From the NCBI RefSeq assembly GCF_037975245.1, contig NC_092577.1, positions 23,276,398 to 23,340,397 on the forward strand: a stretch of DNA of 64,000 bases. The letters are read 5' to 3'. The stretch is from Apostichopus japonicus. Lineage: Eukaryota > Echinodermata > Holothuroidea > Aspidochirotida > Stichopodidae. The translations under genes and the position numbers were made by a program. Each line of letters opens with the position of its first letter. Positions within the stretch are counted from its first letter, which is position 1. Under the pieces are notes generated by a model. That model worked only from the letters and a program-made list of their open reading frames with translations, searched no databases and had not been told where the DNA came from. This document shows, one piece after another, positions 21,190 through 32,585 of the stretch.

Positions 21190-21660
21190 AGAATGAATAT
21201 ACTACTTCATTGACATGTATGATAAAGAGGTTGTTATGAATTGTTTTTTGCTTTTAAATTAAGTTTGATAATTAACCTACTACGTGCTTTAACAACAAAA
21301 AAACAGTCACATAATATTTAATGGATACCAAGGCCATTATCTTTATCAGAACAACAAAATAAAGAACAGAATTGATTTCACCTCAACCAAAACAATAGGA
21401 ACACTAGACTTCTTGTTACCTTAGGTGTCCATCCTTATACTATTTATAAAGATAATCAAGCTTCCCCTCTTCAGACATTGTGTTGAAAAACAAGGCATCA
21501 TACAAACAAACACCCTGTATGCACACCCACACACACATACTGCTCAAGCACATACATAATGTACTATACACCAACATGACATCACAATTTCATACTGTAG
21601 GATTACAATTTCTTGGAAACAAGAAAATGTGATGTTTACACTTATAATGACATAAACACT
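21190..21660. other. Intron-like sequence of the transposase gene
   Basis: AT-rich, with a short CA-rich run near 21,525-21,540. No coding similarity seen. Confidence 0.5.
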
Positions 21661-21689
21661 TTCCGTGTTGTGCACTCTTAGGTCACTTC

Positions 21690-21889
21690 ATAATACCATG
21701 GAACTATTATAGCTCCATGATAATACTGATCTGTTATGTTGACGTGGATGTTTAACATCCTTATCACTCTGGACAAAATGTGGCAGATCAGTCTTTGATT
21801 GGTCCATTCCATCCACTACAAGGGTATTCAGTTCCAAAGAAACCTGGCACACCTTAGTGCGGGCAAGATGTTACTGCTCTCCTTTTGAC
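21690..21889 (-). pseudogene. Transposase exon with first catalytic-type motif DGMDQ
   Basis: An AG acceptor precedes 21,889. One frame reads LELNTLVVDGMDQSKTDLPH and then FVQSDKDVKH; stops lie upstream in that frame and downstream. DGMDQ..K..(I/L)PHF is the signature I associate with DUF7869-type proteins, the D being a likely metal ligand. The donor is not clear. Confidence 0.65.
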
Positions 21890-22693
21890 CTAGTAAAAAT
21901 AGAACATACTATGATACAACTCTTAACTGATACAGGGTTAACGATATCAGATAAGAAATATTGATTTGAGTTTTGATCCGATATCATTTGAAAAATAATA
22001 TAAATGATATATGAAAAAGAATGCTACAATATCCCAGTATTTTTGGCTATTTTCAGGAAACTTTTTGCAATATACCAATAATAAAAACTTCATATCAACA
22101 GAACTCTAACTGAAATACATCATATTACATCATATTAATCCATATTACATGTAAGAATATCGTAGGACGGGTTTAGACCAAATCTCCAAGATTTTTGTCA
22201 CCAGAGTGCTGGCAAAGAAAGCACAATATATTGAGTGTTTATACTACATGAATAATTATAAGTGATGGAACCATTTTGCTAAATATAAATAATTAAGTGT
22301 CCCCAACCCCCAAAAAAAAAAAATTCACCCCCCCACCTGTCCCTCCCTAAATCTTCAAGGCTGGCACCACCACTTTTCTTGCATGACTTTACAGCAAATT
22401 CATGGTATTTGCATTTTTTTACCCTTCATATATGAAGCTGTGTTAAGTTTCCTTGCCTGCCCCATTACCCCCTTGTGCTGACTTCAAATGAACTCTGACC
22501 TCCATAAACCAATACTAGGAAACAACTAAATGTGGCTTTTGTCTGAAACAAAGTTAAAAGTTTGAACAATGGTTACATGTTGACATATGGTGATCCCAAG
22601 TTATTCATACTATTGTGTGAGAGATGTTGAACACAACTGAATTTTTACCCACATGCATTAGCTGTAACTACACACCATCTAGGCTATCCACAT

Positions 22694-22709
22694 AAATATC
22701 AAGTTGGCA
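22694..22709. repeat. LINE target site duplication, left copy
   Basis: AAATATCAAGTTGGCA, repeated exactly at 27,630-27,645. Confidence 0.92.
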
Positions 22710-22920
22710 GTTGGCTTTCGTGGAGTGCGGACGTGTTTTGGCTCTCGCTCTTCATCTGTTACAGCTGTTTTTGTACTGTGCTGTGCTATACTTCCCGCCA
22801 GGCGGGTGTGATAGCTTGTGTTCGTGTGTTTTCCTCAGTTCGTATATCGTTTGTTGTTTCACTATCCGGTCTTTTGTTTGTTTTGTGTTACTCCCCTGTG
22901 GCCTAGCCACCTTCGGTATC

Positions 22921-24060
22921 ATGGCATCGCGCCGTGATTCTCGGATAGTTAAGTTGTCGTTCACCGGTGAACAAGCTGTTCCACCGGTGCAAGTTTTTAG
23001 TATTTTGAAGAGCAAGGGTGTTGTTGTGCCTGGAGAGGTTGATGCTTTGCAAGCTCTCCAGGGTCGTAATACGTACGATTTACGTTTTACCAGTGACGTG
23101 GCCCGTCAGAAAGGGGTCACGTTGCTGAGTAACGTCGAGGGGATGACAGTTACTCCATACGAGCGATCCGTATGGGTAACTATCATCCACGTAGGACTAG
23201 AGGTGCGGCAGGAACTTGTCGTAACGGTTTTGGGTCGGTTCGGGGCTGTCAAGGCTGCCAAAATGTGCTCCTATGCACAAGCCCCTGGGGTGTTGAACGG
23301 GCACCGACAGGTTCGGATCGACCTGAAACAGGACATTCCCTCCTTCCTGTTTATAGCAGGGCACAAAGCCCACGTGCGGTATCCCGGTCAGCCCCGTACC
23401 TGCTTCAGGTGTGGGGAGACCGGGCACGAAGCCAAGGGCTGCCCAAACAAGAAATGTGGGCGCTGCCTTCGTCTTGGGCATGATAGCACCGCTTGCCCAA
23501 ACGAGGTTGTGTGTTCACTATGTGGGAAGGAGGGACATGTCTTTCGAGCTTGTCCCTCCTCTTATGTCTCTAGGACTAAGAGTGGGGGTAAGTCAAGTTC
23601 CGACGCACCTAGTACTTCACGAGAGGGGGAATCTGGTGGGATTTTACCCTCCCCTGCACCTGGTTCACCCTCCCCCGTCGTTGCAGACCCCAACCCCGTG
23701 CCCGCACCGAGAAAGTCTCCACCAGCTTCCCCCATCAACTCGTCCAGTTCCGTCCCCAGTCCGCCGCCGGTATCGCCAGATCCGGAGGCTTTGTCTGACG
23801 GAGAATCGGTGGTCATCGATTCTCCGGAGGTTCTGTCCGACGGCGACTCCGGGGACTCGGTGGTCATCGGGTCTCCGGAGGCTCTGTCTGACAGCGACTC
23901 CGGGGGCTCGGTGATCGTCGAGCCAAAACGTGCCACTGGGACGAGCTGGTACGACGAGATGGGGGAACCCTCTCTAAAAAGGTCGGCCTCAAGTGACGAC
24001 TCGGACGACGATATGTCGTCTAGAGCGCGCTTGAAGCTTACAGAATCGTCGTCGGCGTAG
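22921..24060 (+). CDS. LINE ORF1 protein (gag-like, three CCHC zinc knuckles)
   Basis: 379 aa from ATG at 22,921, chosen because the related copy also starts MA(S/A)RRDS(R/K)IV; an upstream in-frame ATG (22,711) only translates 5' UTR. RNA-binding/chaperone protein of the retrotransposition particle. Residues 1-150 contain a conserved fold (VPGEVDALQ, DLRFTS, SVWVTI). CCHC knuckles start at residues 161, 179 and 198 (CFRCGETGHEAKGC, CGRCLRLGHDSTAC, CSLCGKEGHVFRAC). The C-terminal third is Pro/Ser-rich, then acidic, with three imperfect copies of EALSDGxSxxSVVI(D/G)SP. Open throughout, ending 20 bp before the ORF2 start. Confidence 0.88.
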   Translation: MASRRDSRIVKLSFTGEQAVPPVQVFSILKSKGVVVPGEVDALQALQGRNTYDLRFTSDVARQKGVTLLSNVEGMTVTPYERSVWVTIIHVGLEVRQELVVTVLGRFGAVKAAKMCSYAQAPGVLNGHRQVRIDLKQDIPSFLFIAGHKAHVRYPGQPRTCFRCGETGHEAKGCPNKKCGRCLRLGHDSTACPNEVVCSLCGKEGHVFRACPSSYVSRTKSGGKSSSDAPSTSREGESGGILPSPAPGSPSPVVADPNPVPAPRKSPPASPINSSSSVPSPPPVSPDPEALSDGESVVIDSPEVLSDGDSGDSVVIGSPEALSDSDSGGSVIVEPKRATGTSWYDEMGEPSLKRSASSDDSDDDMSSRARLKLTESSSA

Positions 24061-24080
24061 TTTTGCCCCATTGCCCTCTC

Positions 24081-27000
24081 ATGGCCCATACATTTTCAGT
24101 TGCCACTTTGAACGTGAATGGCATGAGGGATCATCGCAAGCGCAGTCGCATTTTCCAATATTGTATTTCAATGGAGGTCGACTGCGTTTGCCTGCAAGAA
24201 ACACATATTTTGGAAGAAGATGTCCCTCTATGGGCTTATGAGTGGGGTGGTGGGCTGCATGCTTCGTTTGGTTCGTCTTCATCCTGTGGCACTGTCATCC
24301 TTCTGTCACCTCGTCAGGCGGGTTGTGCCACTAGGGTGGAGACGGATCACGAGGGCCGATTGGTTTGCATTCTTTTCAAGTATCCACAGGGTAACATCTC
24401 CCTCTGCAATGTGTATGCTCCCAATCGGCCTTCTGCTAGACGAGAATTTTTTAACACGCTGCCTTCCTTTGTTCCTGGTAGTGCACCATGTGTCATGGTC
24501 GGAGACTTTAACTGTGTCCCAGACTCGGTCTTGACAGACTCGGGGCTTCTGTGTCTGCTAGTCCTGACGCTGGGATCACAGAATTGGAAAGATTCACTTC
24601 GGCACACCTTTTAGCCGATGTCTGGAGGCATATGCACCCGTGTAGTACGGTGTATACGTGGGTGAGGCCTAACGGAGAAGATGCCTCCAGGATAGATCGA
24701 GTGTATGCGCCCGTAAGTTTTACATTTTCGGGTTGCGAGACGCTCAGCTGTCCGCTCTCTGACCATGACACTGTGGTAGCACGTTTTGTTTTGCCTTCCA
24801 TTTTCCCCATCGGGCGGGGCCTATGGAAGCTTAACTGTCGGATTCTTGGCGAGGCAGACTTCCGCCAGGGTTTCGAGACCAGGTACAAAGGACGGCAAAC
24901 ATTGAAGCCGGCCTTTGCTTCTACATCCCAATGGTGGGATGATGTCAAGTTGCGCATCAAACGCTACGCAATTCAGTATTGCGTGACCCGCGCACGGCGT
25001 CGAAGAGAAATTCTCGAAGCTGTGCGCGGAGGTGAAGTTTGGCGACCCTTCGGCTGTCATCGCTTTGCAGACTTATCTCGATGAAAAGTACCACGGTGCC
25101 CGCGTCAGGGCCCGTGTGGAAGCGGTGGAAGCCGAGGAGCGCCCTTGACTGAGGTTTTACCAGTCCGTTAGCTCATCGGCAGGTGACAGACGCGTCCCGT
25201 CTGTGCGCGCTACTGATGGGACCGTGGTTAGTGACCCTCACGGCATTGTCCGCGTATATAAAGAGTATTATTCGAGTTTGTTTACGCGTGGCAATGTCGA
25301 CTTGTCGGCACAGGCTAAATTATTGAGGGGAATCTCAAAAACCGTTCCCCACGATGTCAATGATATTTTGGGGGGCGGAATAACCACTGTTGAGCTTTGG
25401 AAGGCGCTTTCGAAGATGAAGAATGGCAAGTCCCCGGGTTCGGACGGGCTTCCGAGGGAGTTCTACCGAACCTTCTGGGCAATAATAGGACCCGACATCA
25501 GAGCCGTCTTCGAGGACGCCTTCCAAAACGGACTGTTAAACCAAAGTCAACGTATGGGCATGATTACTTTGCTGCCCAAGTCTGGGGACTCCTTGGATCC
25601 CCGTAACAAGCGTCCGATCACCTTGTTAAATGTGGACCACAAGTTGCTGGCTAAGGCTTTGTGCAACCGCCTTGCACTGGTTATGCCGCATCTTGTGGGT
25701 GATCTCCAGACTTGTGCAGTGAAGGGTCATTGCATCCAGCAGAACTTGTGGTTGATGCGCGACTTGACCGACTTTGTTATTGAGCGTGATCTGCCATGTG
25801 CATTGGTGTCTCTGGACCAGCAGAAGGCCTTTGACATGGTGGATCGCGGTTTTTTAATGAACGTATTGGAGACGTTTCAGTTGCACCCAAATTTTCGTAA
25901 ATGGATTTCTGTTTTGTATGAACAAAGTTTCAGTTCTGTTATCGTAAATGGGTTTTGTTCGGAGGTTTTTAACGTAGAGAGGGGGGTGCGCCAGGGGTGC
26001 CCTCTGTCTCCATTACTTTATGTTTTGTTTAGCGAATCCCTCTCTCGTCTTTTGGAAAGGGACTCCAGACTTGTTCCATTCGTTGTGCCAGGGGGTGCCA
26101 AAGTGAAATGCGCTCAATATGCAGATGACGTGACATGTGTTGTTTCGAGTCTGGGCTCCTTTCGCGCACTCTCGCAGGATTTATCTATTTTTGAGAGAGC
26201 TACCGGGGCGAAGTTGAATCCAGAAAAGACAAAGGGCCTTCGTCTTGGTAGCTGGAGATACAGAGACTTACCATTCGGTGCGTCGTGGTCGGATCAGAAT
26301 ATCAAAATTAATGGTATATGGTTCGGCTACGATGCACCTGGTGATGTCACCTGGAGCGAGAGGGCTGAGGTATTTGAGAGCAGGCTCGAAACCTTTGGCA
26401 CCCGCTGGCTTTCGATCCTAGGGAAAGTCACCGTAGTTAATCGTTTTGTTTCGCCCATCTTGTGGTACCCGGGCGCGGTGTATCCAATTCCGCGTCGCGT
26501 CCTGGTGCGGTTGGAGAGAGCGATATTTTCATTTATTTGGTCGGGTGGTACAGAGCTTGTCAAAAGGGCGGTAATGTACCAAAAACTGGAGAAGGGTGGG
26601 TTAGGGGTGGTTCATCTGGGAAGTTAACTTGCTTGTTATTTAAGCAGTTGTTTGTAGCGGTAACTGACCCAGGGTTGCCTTGTTCATATTTTGTACGTTT
26701 TTGGGGCGGTTTGCACCTGCGTCGATGGGTCCCGGCGCTGTTTAGCAACAGAGAACCACATAGTAGTACTCCAAACAGGGCGGTGCGTGTCATTTGCTCC
26801 GCTCTGATTGAGTTGCCCCCTGTTGACCTGTCACAGCCGGCCCTCGTTCACAGTTCGTTGCGGGATAGGGCCTTGAATGCAATTTTTGTACAGGGACGTC
26901 ATCCTGTCGAAGTATGGCGTTCGGTGCATTCAAGGCTGAATGGTTGCAGGCTCCGTGACCTTGCATGGAGAATTGCACACGGTGCCTTGGTGACCAATCT

Positions 27001-27466
27001 GAAAAGGTATCACTGGCGATTGGGTGATGGACTGTGCCCGAGGACCGGCTGTGACAGCTTAGAGAGTACTGCCCATGTTTTTTGGCATTGCCCCTTTGTT
27101 TTGAACTTGTGGGAGTGGTTTCAGTCCTGGACCGACCGTTTAACGGGAGACCGTTCCTGGTCGGTAGGACAGGGTTTTGTTTTGTATGGATTAGATCCTC
27201 CAGTTTGTTCCGTTGCTGTGTTGCAGCGTATTATTTATGTTTGTTCTGTTGTAAAAAAACTTATTTGGAGGAATAGATGTGATGTTGTTTTTAGGGGGAA
27301 TTTTGCCAGTTGGCAGGCAGTCCTGGAGGCGGTGAAGTCTGACATTCGCCTTCATGTTGAAGGCGATTTTCGCCGTCTATCTAGGGCTGCCTTTTTTGGA
27401 CGGTGGTGTGCTGGGGAAGGGTGTTTTGTTTCGCTGCGTGCTGGTCGTCCTTTTGTAGTTTTTTAA
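24081..27466 (+). pseudogene. LINE ORF2 (AP endonuclease + reverse transcriptase), frameshifted
   Basis: Would nick target DNA and copy the element RNA at the nick. Endonuclease motifs: TLNVNGMRD, CLQETH, VGDFNCV, SDHDTV. RT motifs: LPKSGD, FDMVD (with VSLDQQKAF), GVRQGCPLSPLLYV, QYADDVTCV with YADD at 26,118-26,129. C-terminal CPRTGCDSLESTAHVFWHC is the Cys/His motif of L1-group ORF2. Frame breaks near 24,550, 25,035 and 26,620 and a TGA near 25,147 inactivate it. Start ATG at 24,081 (MAHTFSVATLN) follows ORF1 closely; an in-frame ATG at 24,063 is possible. Confidence 0.88.
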
Positions 27467-27629
27467 TATTTCAGTGGGGGGTTGGGCGTTTTGTCTCTGC
27501 AGGTCGGTGAGCGTATGTACTTTTTTTGGCTCGCTTGACCTGAGGTTCGTTTGTAAGAATGGGATGGTTTGGTAGTGCCGTTTGGCCGTGACGTTTTGTA
27601 TCCCGTATGACGGGTCACGTAAAAAGCAC
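27467..27629 (+). other. LINE 3' UTR
   Basis: GT-rich, ending with ...gtcacgtaaaaagca. The terminal cacgtaaaaagca is shared with the copy ending at 53,929 and is probably what the reverse transcriptase recognises. Confidence 0.7.
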
Positions 27630-27645
27630 AAATATCAAGTTGGCA
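27630..27645. repeat. LINE target site duplication, right copy
   Basis: Exact match to 22,694-22,709; the empty site would read ...cataAATATCAAGTTGGCAattcaag. Confidence 0.92.
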
Positions 27646-27946
27646 ATTCAAGCAAATTTTGCAACTTGAGATATCATGAATACAAGGTTTTTTATATTTG
27701 GCCTCTGTTGATCCAATGACCTTTCTCTGAACTATACGGTTTATCATCTTAGTTAGGGCTACTTAATATCCAATTTGTAGTTCAAGCAAGTTCTACTTTT
27801 TGAAAGAGATAAGTGTTAAGAAGGAGCATCACTGACACACCCACACATATAGATAGTTTATCTATTCCTTTTGACTTCTGCAAGGATTCAAAAAGGAAAG
27901 CAGACATAAACTTTTAATTCTAAATTAGTAACATATTTTGACTTAC

Positions 27947-28059
27947 TTAACATGATTAAGATGAACTTCTTGCAATTGTTGGCATTCTTCATTTTCCTTT
28001 CCAGTTCTCGCTCTTTCCGCTACCTCTTTCAAGGACTGATAAGTACCACACACAGTAAA
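27947..28059 (-). pseudogene. Transposase internal exon (FTVCGTYQSL...)
   Basis: Open through its length: FTVCGTYQSLKEVAERARTG, then KENEECQQLQEVHLNHVK. Bounded by an AG acceptor at 28,060-28,061 and a consensus GTAAGT donor at 27,941-27,946. The CxxC/xxL..E..R...H pattern usually precedes the first catalytic aspartate in this family (one cysteine here is Tyr/Thr context). It is the best preserved exon. Confidence 0.65.
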
Positions 28060-28061
28060 CT

Positions 28062-29900
28062 CAGTTGTGTAGAAAAATATAATGTTGAAATACTTTAATT
28101 AAGCATTTAAAGTATAAGTTAGACTTCACACAATAGTGTTAAATTGAACTGCTTAACTTAATCAAGAGAAAGTTAGGTAGTGATTAATAAACAGTTTTAT
28201 TGTGTCAATTTGAAACATGTTGTTTTAATGACTACCCATAGAATAATGCAATGGGCATGCTGGATTTTTTTTTTAACAATTATAACTCAAGCTAAGGATT
28301 CTTTTAGGTACTCTAGAAAATTCCTTTAAAGGAGTATAGGGTGTTGAGAGTAGCTATTGAGAAAAGAACAAGTAAAGCTGTACAACATCTTCTCATGTTA
28401 TTTAATAGACCAATTGATAGGGATGTTTGGAAATAAGACCCTAATTTGAGAGAAAGGTAGTGTCCTGCTGGCATTCATTTCACTCATATATCATCCGCAC
28501 CTAAGGAAAATTGGAATAAAACCTGATATTTCCATAGTCTGTATAGGCCCCACATTATAGCACGCTACTGCATAATTGCTATACGTTTTCAAAAAGTACT
28601 TTCCTGGAGGTCTTTACTCTGCTCAGTCATTCTGAATGAACACACATGGTAATCATTTGTCCCAGACAGTTAAGGTAAATGTCCTCATAGGTGGAAATGA
28701 AAACAGTTAAAGAAGTTTGATGAAAGGTGAGCATTTAATTTCTGGCATATTTGGGACAATACTTCACACCTTTAAGGAACTTTCTGAAAATGTCAACATC
28801 TAAAGGAGTTGTTTATTGACATTTCAGCAAAAAGCACTTTTCTTCCTGATTTGAGGGGAGGTTACAATGAAAGTTATGTAACATGTTCTTTAAAACTCTT
28901 TTAAATCAACTTTTTTGACAATAATTCTAACGTTTTTAAGGAATGATAATGCAGCTGTAGTGGTACACTAGCTGCGAGGTGTATTCTCTCCAGTATGTAC
29001 AGTACAGTCTTTGTGCTTGCTGAAGCTAACAATAGAGACACATGAATTTTTATGAAGAAATTTTTAATGGACTGCACTTGTAGTTAACTGAACAGATTAA
29101 ATGTCACTGGATTGTATGGAGTTAAAGCCTCCATAGTCAGCAAAGATAATAGGATGCAATGCCTGTGGTTTTGACACCCCTGGCTGTGAAACCCACCAAC
29201 TGTGATTGATCAGCAGACCATCTGTAATGTACACAGAGCTTGTTAGTGTGTAAAAGTAAGTTCAATCCTAGCAGGACAAGTAACAGTAACAAATGGGACA
29301 AAAACATGCACAGAATACAGACAGGTCAATGAGCACATGGTGAACACAATGAGATAACAGGGAGTTGTTGGATACATGTAAGGAGATTAGTAGACAAGGG
29401 ATGGAAGGAAGAAAGCAACAGGGGAAGAGGAGGGGTAGGAGATAAACAGTGGAGGGACAAAGAGAGGATTAAAGGAACAGGGTAGGGAATAAACTGGAGA
29501 AGGACAAAGACAGAAAGGTGTGGAGAGAAAAAAAAAAAAGAAAAGGGGGTGGAAGAGGGCTGTGAGAAGAGGAGTGAAGGAGGGGGTGGGGAACAAGGGA
29601 AGGAAGGGGACAGAAGAAATGTTTGTCATGTCCTTCCTGAATGTTGAGCCCATGAGGTTGAATGGTGCGAAGGCGTTGCATCCACATTGCTATTGTTAGT
29701 GTGAAATTGAATTCTGGCAAAATAGTCTTACAACAGCACTTTGGACCTCACAAGTTTCAGTATACTTTATCAATGACTTCATGCTAGTTAATTAATTTAA
29801 AGCTACTAGCTATGAAATTGTATTCCATTTTCCCATGTAACTGTCATAAATCCAATAATGCACATTCACAAGATAAAATACCTTAGGAATCTTGAACTTT
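28062..29900. other. Intron of the transposase gene, no gene seen
   Basis: AT-rich, with no recognisable coding or repeat except the purine tract listed separately. Confidence 0.5.
29388..29606 (+). repeat. Polypurine (GGA/GAA) tract
   Basis: About 220 bp of almost pure A/G on the plus strand (ggaaggaagaaag, gggaagaggagggg, aaaaaaaaaagaaaag). Could form triplex DNA. Opposite-strand ORFs here are low-complexity translations of the tract. Confidence 0.8.
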
Positions 29901-29904
29901 TATT

Positions 29905-30620
29905 AATATTTACTCCAGCTTTCCATAAAGTATTCTTTGGAAATGATGCTTTGATGTTCACCAATGCCCATTTCTATAATTTCCTTCTTCATGCGTGCAT
30001 AAAGAGAAGTATTTGTGTATGACACTGCAAGGTGCACTTATGTTTTGTGGGGCATGCAATCCCCAATACGTTCGAATAAACACCTCATCCAAGCTAGTGC
30101 AGATGTAATTTTGTTCTCATCCTTTTCTTGCCTAAGAGTTATTGCCATGAATTGCATTTTTCTTGTCAGCTTGAAATGATTTCAGACAATCTTTGAATAA
30201 CTTGCTACTAATACCAAAAAACATACAAAATGCTTTCTCACATACAATCTTCCCACAAATTACACAAATAGAACAAGATTTGTATCTGGTGTGACGTGAT
30301 CTTTCCTAATGAATCCTAATATTGTCCACAGTGAATTGCTTTAGCTCAGATTCCCTTACTTCACTAACCTCAAGAAAAGACTGTTCTAGGTCATCGTAAA
30401 CAAGCGATTTGATACAGCTACGATCACAGCAATCAGATTCGAACATAGGCAGTGGATCAAATGCTTGATTGCGTCTCCTTCGTTTTTTCTCACTCCTGGT
30501 GAAAGAAAGGTTTTGATCACATGAAGAAGTTGATGCAGAAAATTCCCTGGCAATACCAAAGCTACTGCTGCTACAGTACTTCCATTTGAACTTATACAAG
30601 GTAGAGCCGCAGCGAATCAT
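29905..30620 (-). pseudogene. Transposase pseudogene, 5' block
   Basis: Starts in a Ser-rich region with KKRRRR (likely nuclear signal), then CCDRSCIKSLVYDDLEQSF, an in-frame TAG at 30,306-30,308, then CVICGKIVCEKAF and FFGISSKLFKDCLKSF. After a stop and shift near 30,130, another frame gives SALAWMRCLFERIGDCMPHK and SYTNTSLYARMKKEIIEMG. The conserved order (CGK..VC..AF, P.K, L..SY) suits the family's N-terminal half. An upstream exon may lie at 30,663-30,986, but I cannot match it. Confidence 0.65.
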
Positions 30621-30989
30621 TTGTTGTAGCTGGAGAAATAGTACTAAATTGTTGATTGTTACTTATGTTGTTGTGACTGCCCCCTTCAAACGACAGTGAA
30701 AGTTTGGTTTAAATGTGATTATACAAAGTTGGTTCCGCTTCCAAAATTTATATTTCATTATCCATGCTAACGTGCATTCTAAGTGTATTAGGTAGGGATG
30801 TATTTCCCTTGCTTTTGTGTGGAGATAAGAGAAGAGTTGGCACAACGTCCAAGTTGTCAGGATCATCCTCTTCACATTCTGACAGAAAACTGGTAATTTT
30901 TGAAAATTTGTAAGTTCCTTCACACATTTTGTTTCCCATCTAAGTGAAGCAAAATGACAACTAAATTCTCCTTTACTCAGCTGCACACC

Positions 30990-32577
30990 ACAATAATATG
31001 AGCCATGAATATGAAACTGTATCCAAGGGCATGCATTGAAAGATTAAGTCCTCAGAGCATGACCACTGCTCAACAGTTTTACTCCCTTTCTGTGGTTAAC
31101 CTGCTTTTGAACACTGTATATATTCACTGATGGTTGCTGCAGTATAAACTGCCTTACACTGTGATATGAACTGGCTAGGTGTCATATGATCCTTTATTGA
31201 CACAGTTTGACCACAACCAAATACCATGGAACTATAAACAGATAGCTCCATGCAAATACTAAGGGACACAATTTTCAGGTTATATTTCCTCAATGGAGTT
31301 GCAATCAGGCAAGACAATATTGTTGTAATTGATTGCTTCTGAGGTTAGTACTTTATGCAAACTGTGTAGCCCTGTTATGAAATCTTGCACATCTGTGAGG
31401 TACGGTATGTGGATGTATGGAGGGAGAGGACTTCTCCAATGTCAGTATCAATGCTGCAATGTTGAAAAGTGAATTTCTAGTTGACAATATTTAACTTTGA
31501 TAGTTTGTCAAAATGGTACTCTTCTGCCAAACTTCAGTACAACTTGTAACAAAGGACAAAACTCATTAACTTCAATAAAATAGCCTGACCTTCAAAACTT
31601 TCCTAGTCACGTCCTGGGGGCACAGTCCTTATTTTCCACAATCACACAGAGTGAGAGCAAGATATGTGAGTAAAAATCTGCACACTGGACCATGCAGGGA
31701 CATAGCCTATATGTATGCCCAAACTGGTTTTTGTTTTGTTATTTTTTTTGGGGGGGGGGGGGATATGTTTGTAAGTGGAAAGCCTGAAATAAACTATAGA
31801 AATATGCAGCATGTACAGTATGCAATAGAGAAGAATATGAACATATTTGTTGCTATAAAGATTAAATTTGCAAATTAGCACTTACCTGAGCTCTTAAATC
31901 TGTTCTTGGACTTGTGCTATTATACTAGATCCAGATCAGATCCTCTGATTTTATCAGACGATCATCTCTCCACAGGGTTAACTGTTGCATTGACCCAGTC
32001 GCATTTGCACTTGAGCCGTAATCTGGATCTGATCCTCGCCCGGGCAGGTAAAAAAATTCGGATTGGAAATGTGTCATTCTCAGCCGGAAATCGCGTAGTA
32101 CATATGCTTCAAAAGTTTCGTTTTCAAGGTTCATAGCCCTAGAGTGACAATGCTCCGTTAGATTCATAGGTCAGTTATGATATTTATATTGCACCGAGGA
32201 TGATCAGGAATTCAGGATGCAAGCTTTTTACGGAAAACACCCGATTTCGGAGAAGAGTTGACGATAAAAATCGTGTATTGACGCTACTCACGCTAGCAAC
32301 AAGTGTAGAATTCAAAACGATAGGCTCAATATTCGGAGTTAGGGAGTACAACATATGTGTACCAGATAGTTGTAATGAGTTGCGGCACAGCTGATCTGTC
32401 AATCACTTCAAACTAGTACGGGTTAAACAAAGGTCATTCAGCGGTTAGCATAATAATAATCAGGGTTACCAGCGACAAGTGACAAAATCGTCAGATTTGG
32501 CCAAATAAAACCCCAGAAAACGCTAGATAATCAGTTTCACTCGCTTGTGTATTCGTTGACTGTTCGTTGCACACTGA
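30990..32577. other. Upstream region of the transposase gene, no firm gene
   Basis: A 73-codon minus-strand reading frame at 31,096-31,317 could be a leading exon but matches nothing I recognise. A 14-base G run lies near 31,751. The promoter would be expected here; no convincing TATA box was found. Confidence 0.4.
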
Positions 32578-32585
32578 TTCGTATC

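Larger units (their letters stand above)
22710..27629 (+). mobile_element. Full-length Tx1-like (L1 group) LINE, inserted in the transposase intron
   Basis: A 4.9-kb two-ORF non-LTR retrotransposon, bounded by exact 16-bp duplications. The 5' UTR begins cgtggagtgcggacgtgttt, shared with the copy at 52.05 kb. ORF1 has three CCHC knuckles; ORF2 has an AP-type endonuclease, reverse transcriptase with YADD, and a C-terminal Cys/His motif. The 3' UTR ends cacgtaaaaagca without a poly(A) tract. ORF2 is broken at least four times, so the copy is immobile though recent enough to keep perfect duplications. Three zinc knuckles and APE/RT order fit Tx1-type elements. Confidence 0.9.
20571..30620 (-). 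pseudogene. Decayed multi-exon DDE-like transposase (DUF7869-type) of the giant element
   Basis: Pieces of one protein lie in order on the minus strand: a 5' block (29,905-30,620) with a basic KKRRRR stretch and a cysteine-rich CxxCGKxVCEKAF motif; an intact-looking exon (27,947-28,059) with a GT donor; an exon with DGMDQSKTDLPHF (about 21,690-21,889); and an exon with HTKGP, DLKHIQHDSN and DNCYRENKNRY (20,791-21,174). The order DGMDQ...TDLKHIxHD...LxLDNxxRENKN is what I know from transposase-like proteins annotated as DUF7869 in metazoans; the aspartates and REN motif would form the catalytic core. The HTHEDVDQ segment that usually follows is absent. Several stops and shifts are present, so this copy is dead. 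The 6-kb intron holds a later LINE. A superfamily assignment needs a search. Confidence 0.75.

Noticed and set aside
23562-24089. 175-codon minus-strand ORF
   Set aside because: Antisense shadow of the acidic, repeat-rich tail of LINE ORF1.
29387-29720. Minus-strand ORFs rich in Pro/Phe/Ser
   Set aside because: They read the polypyrimidine strand of the GGA tract and have no other coding features.
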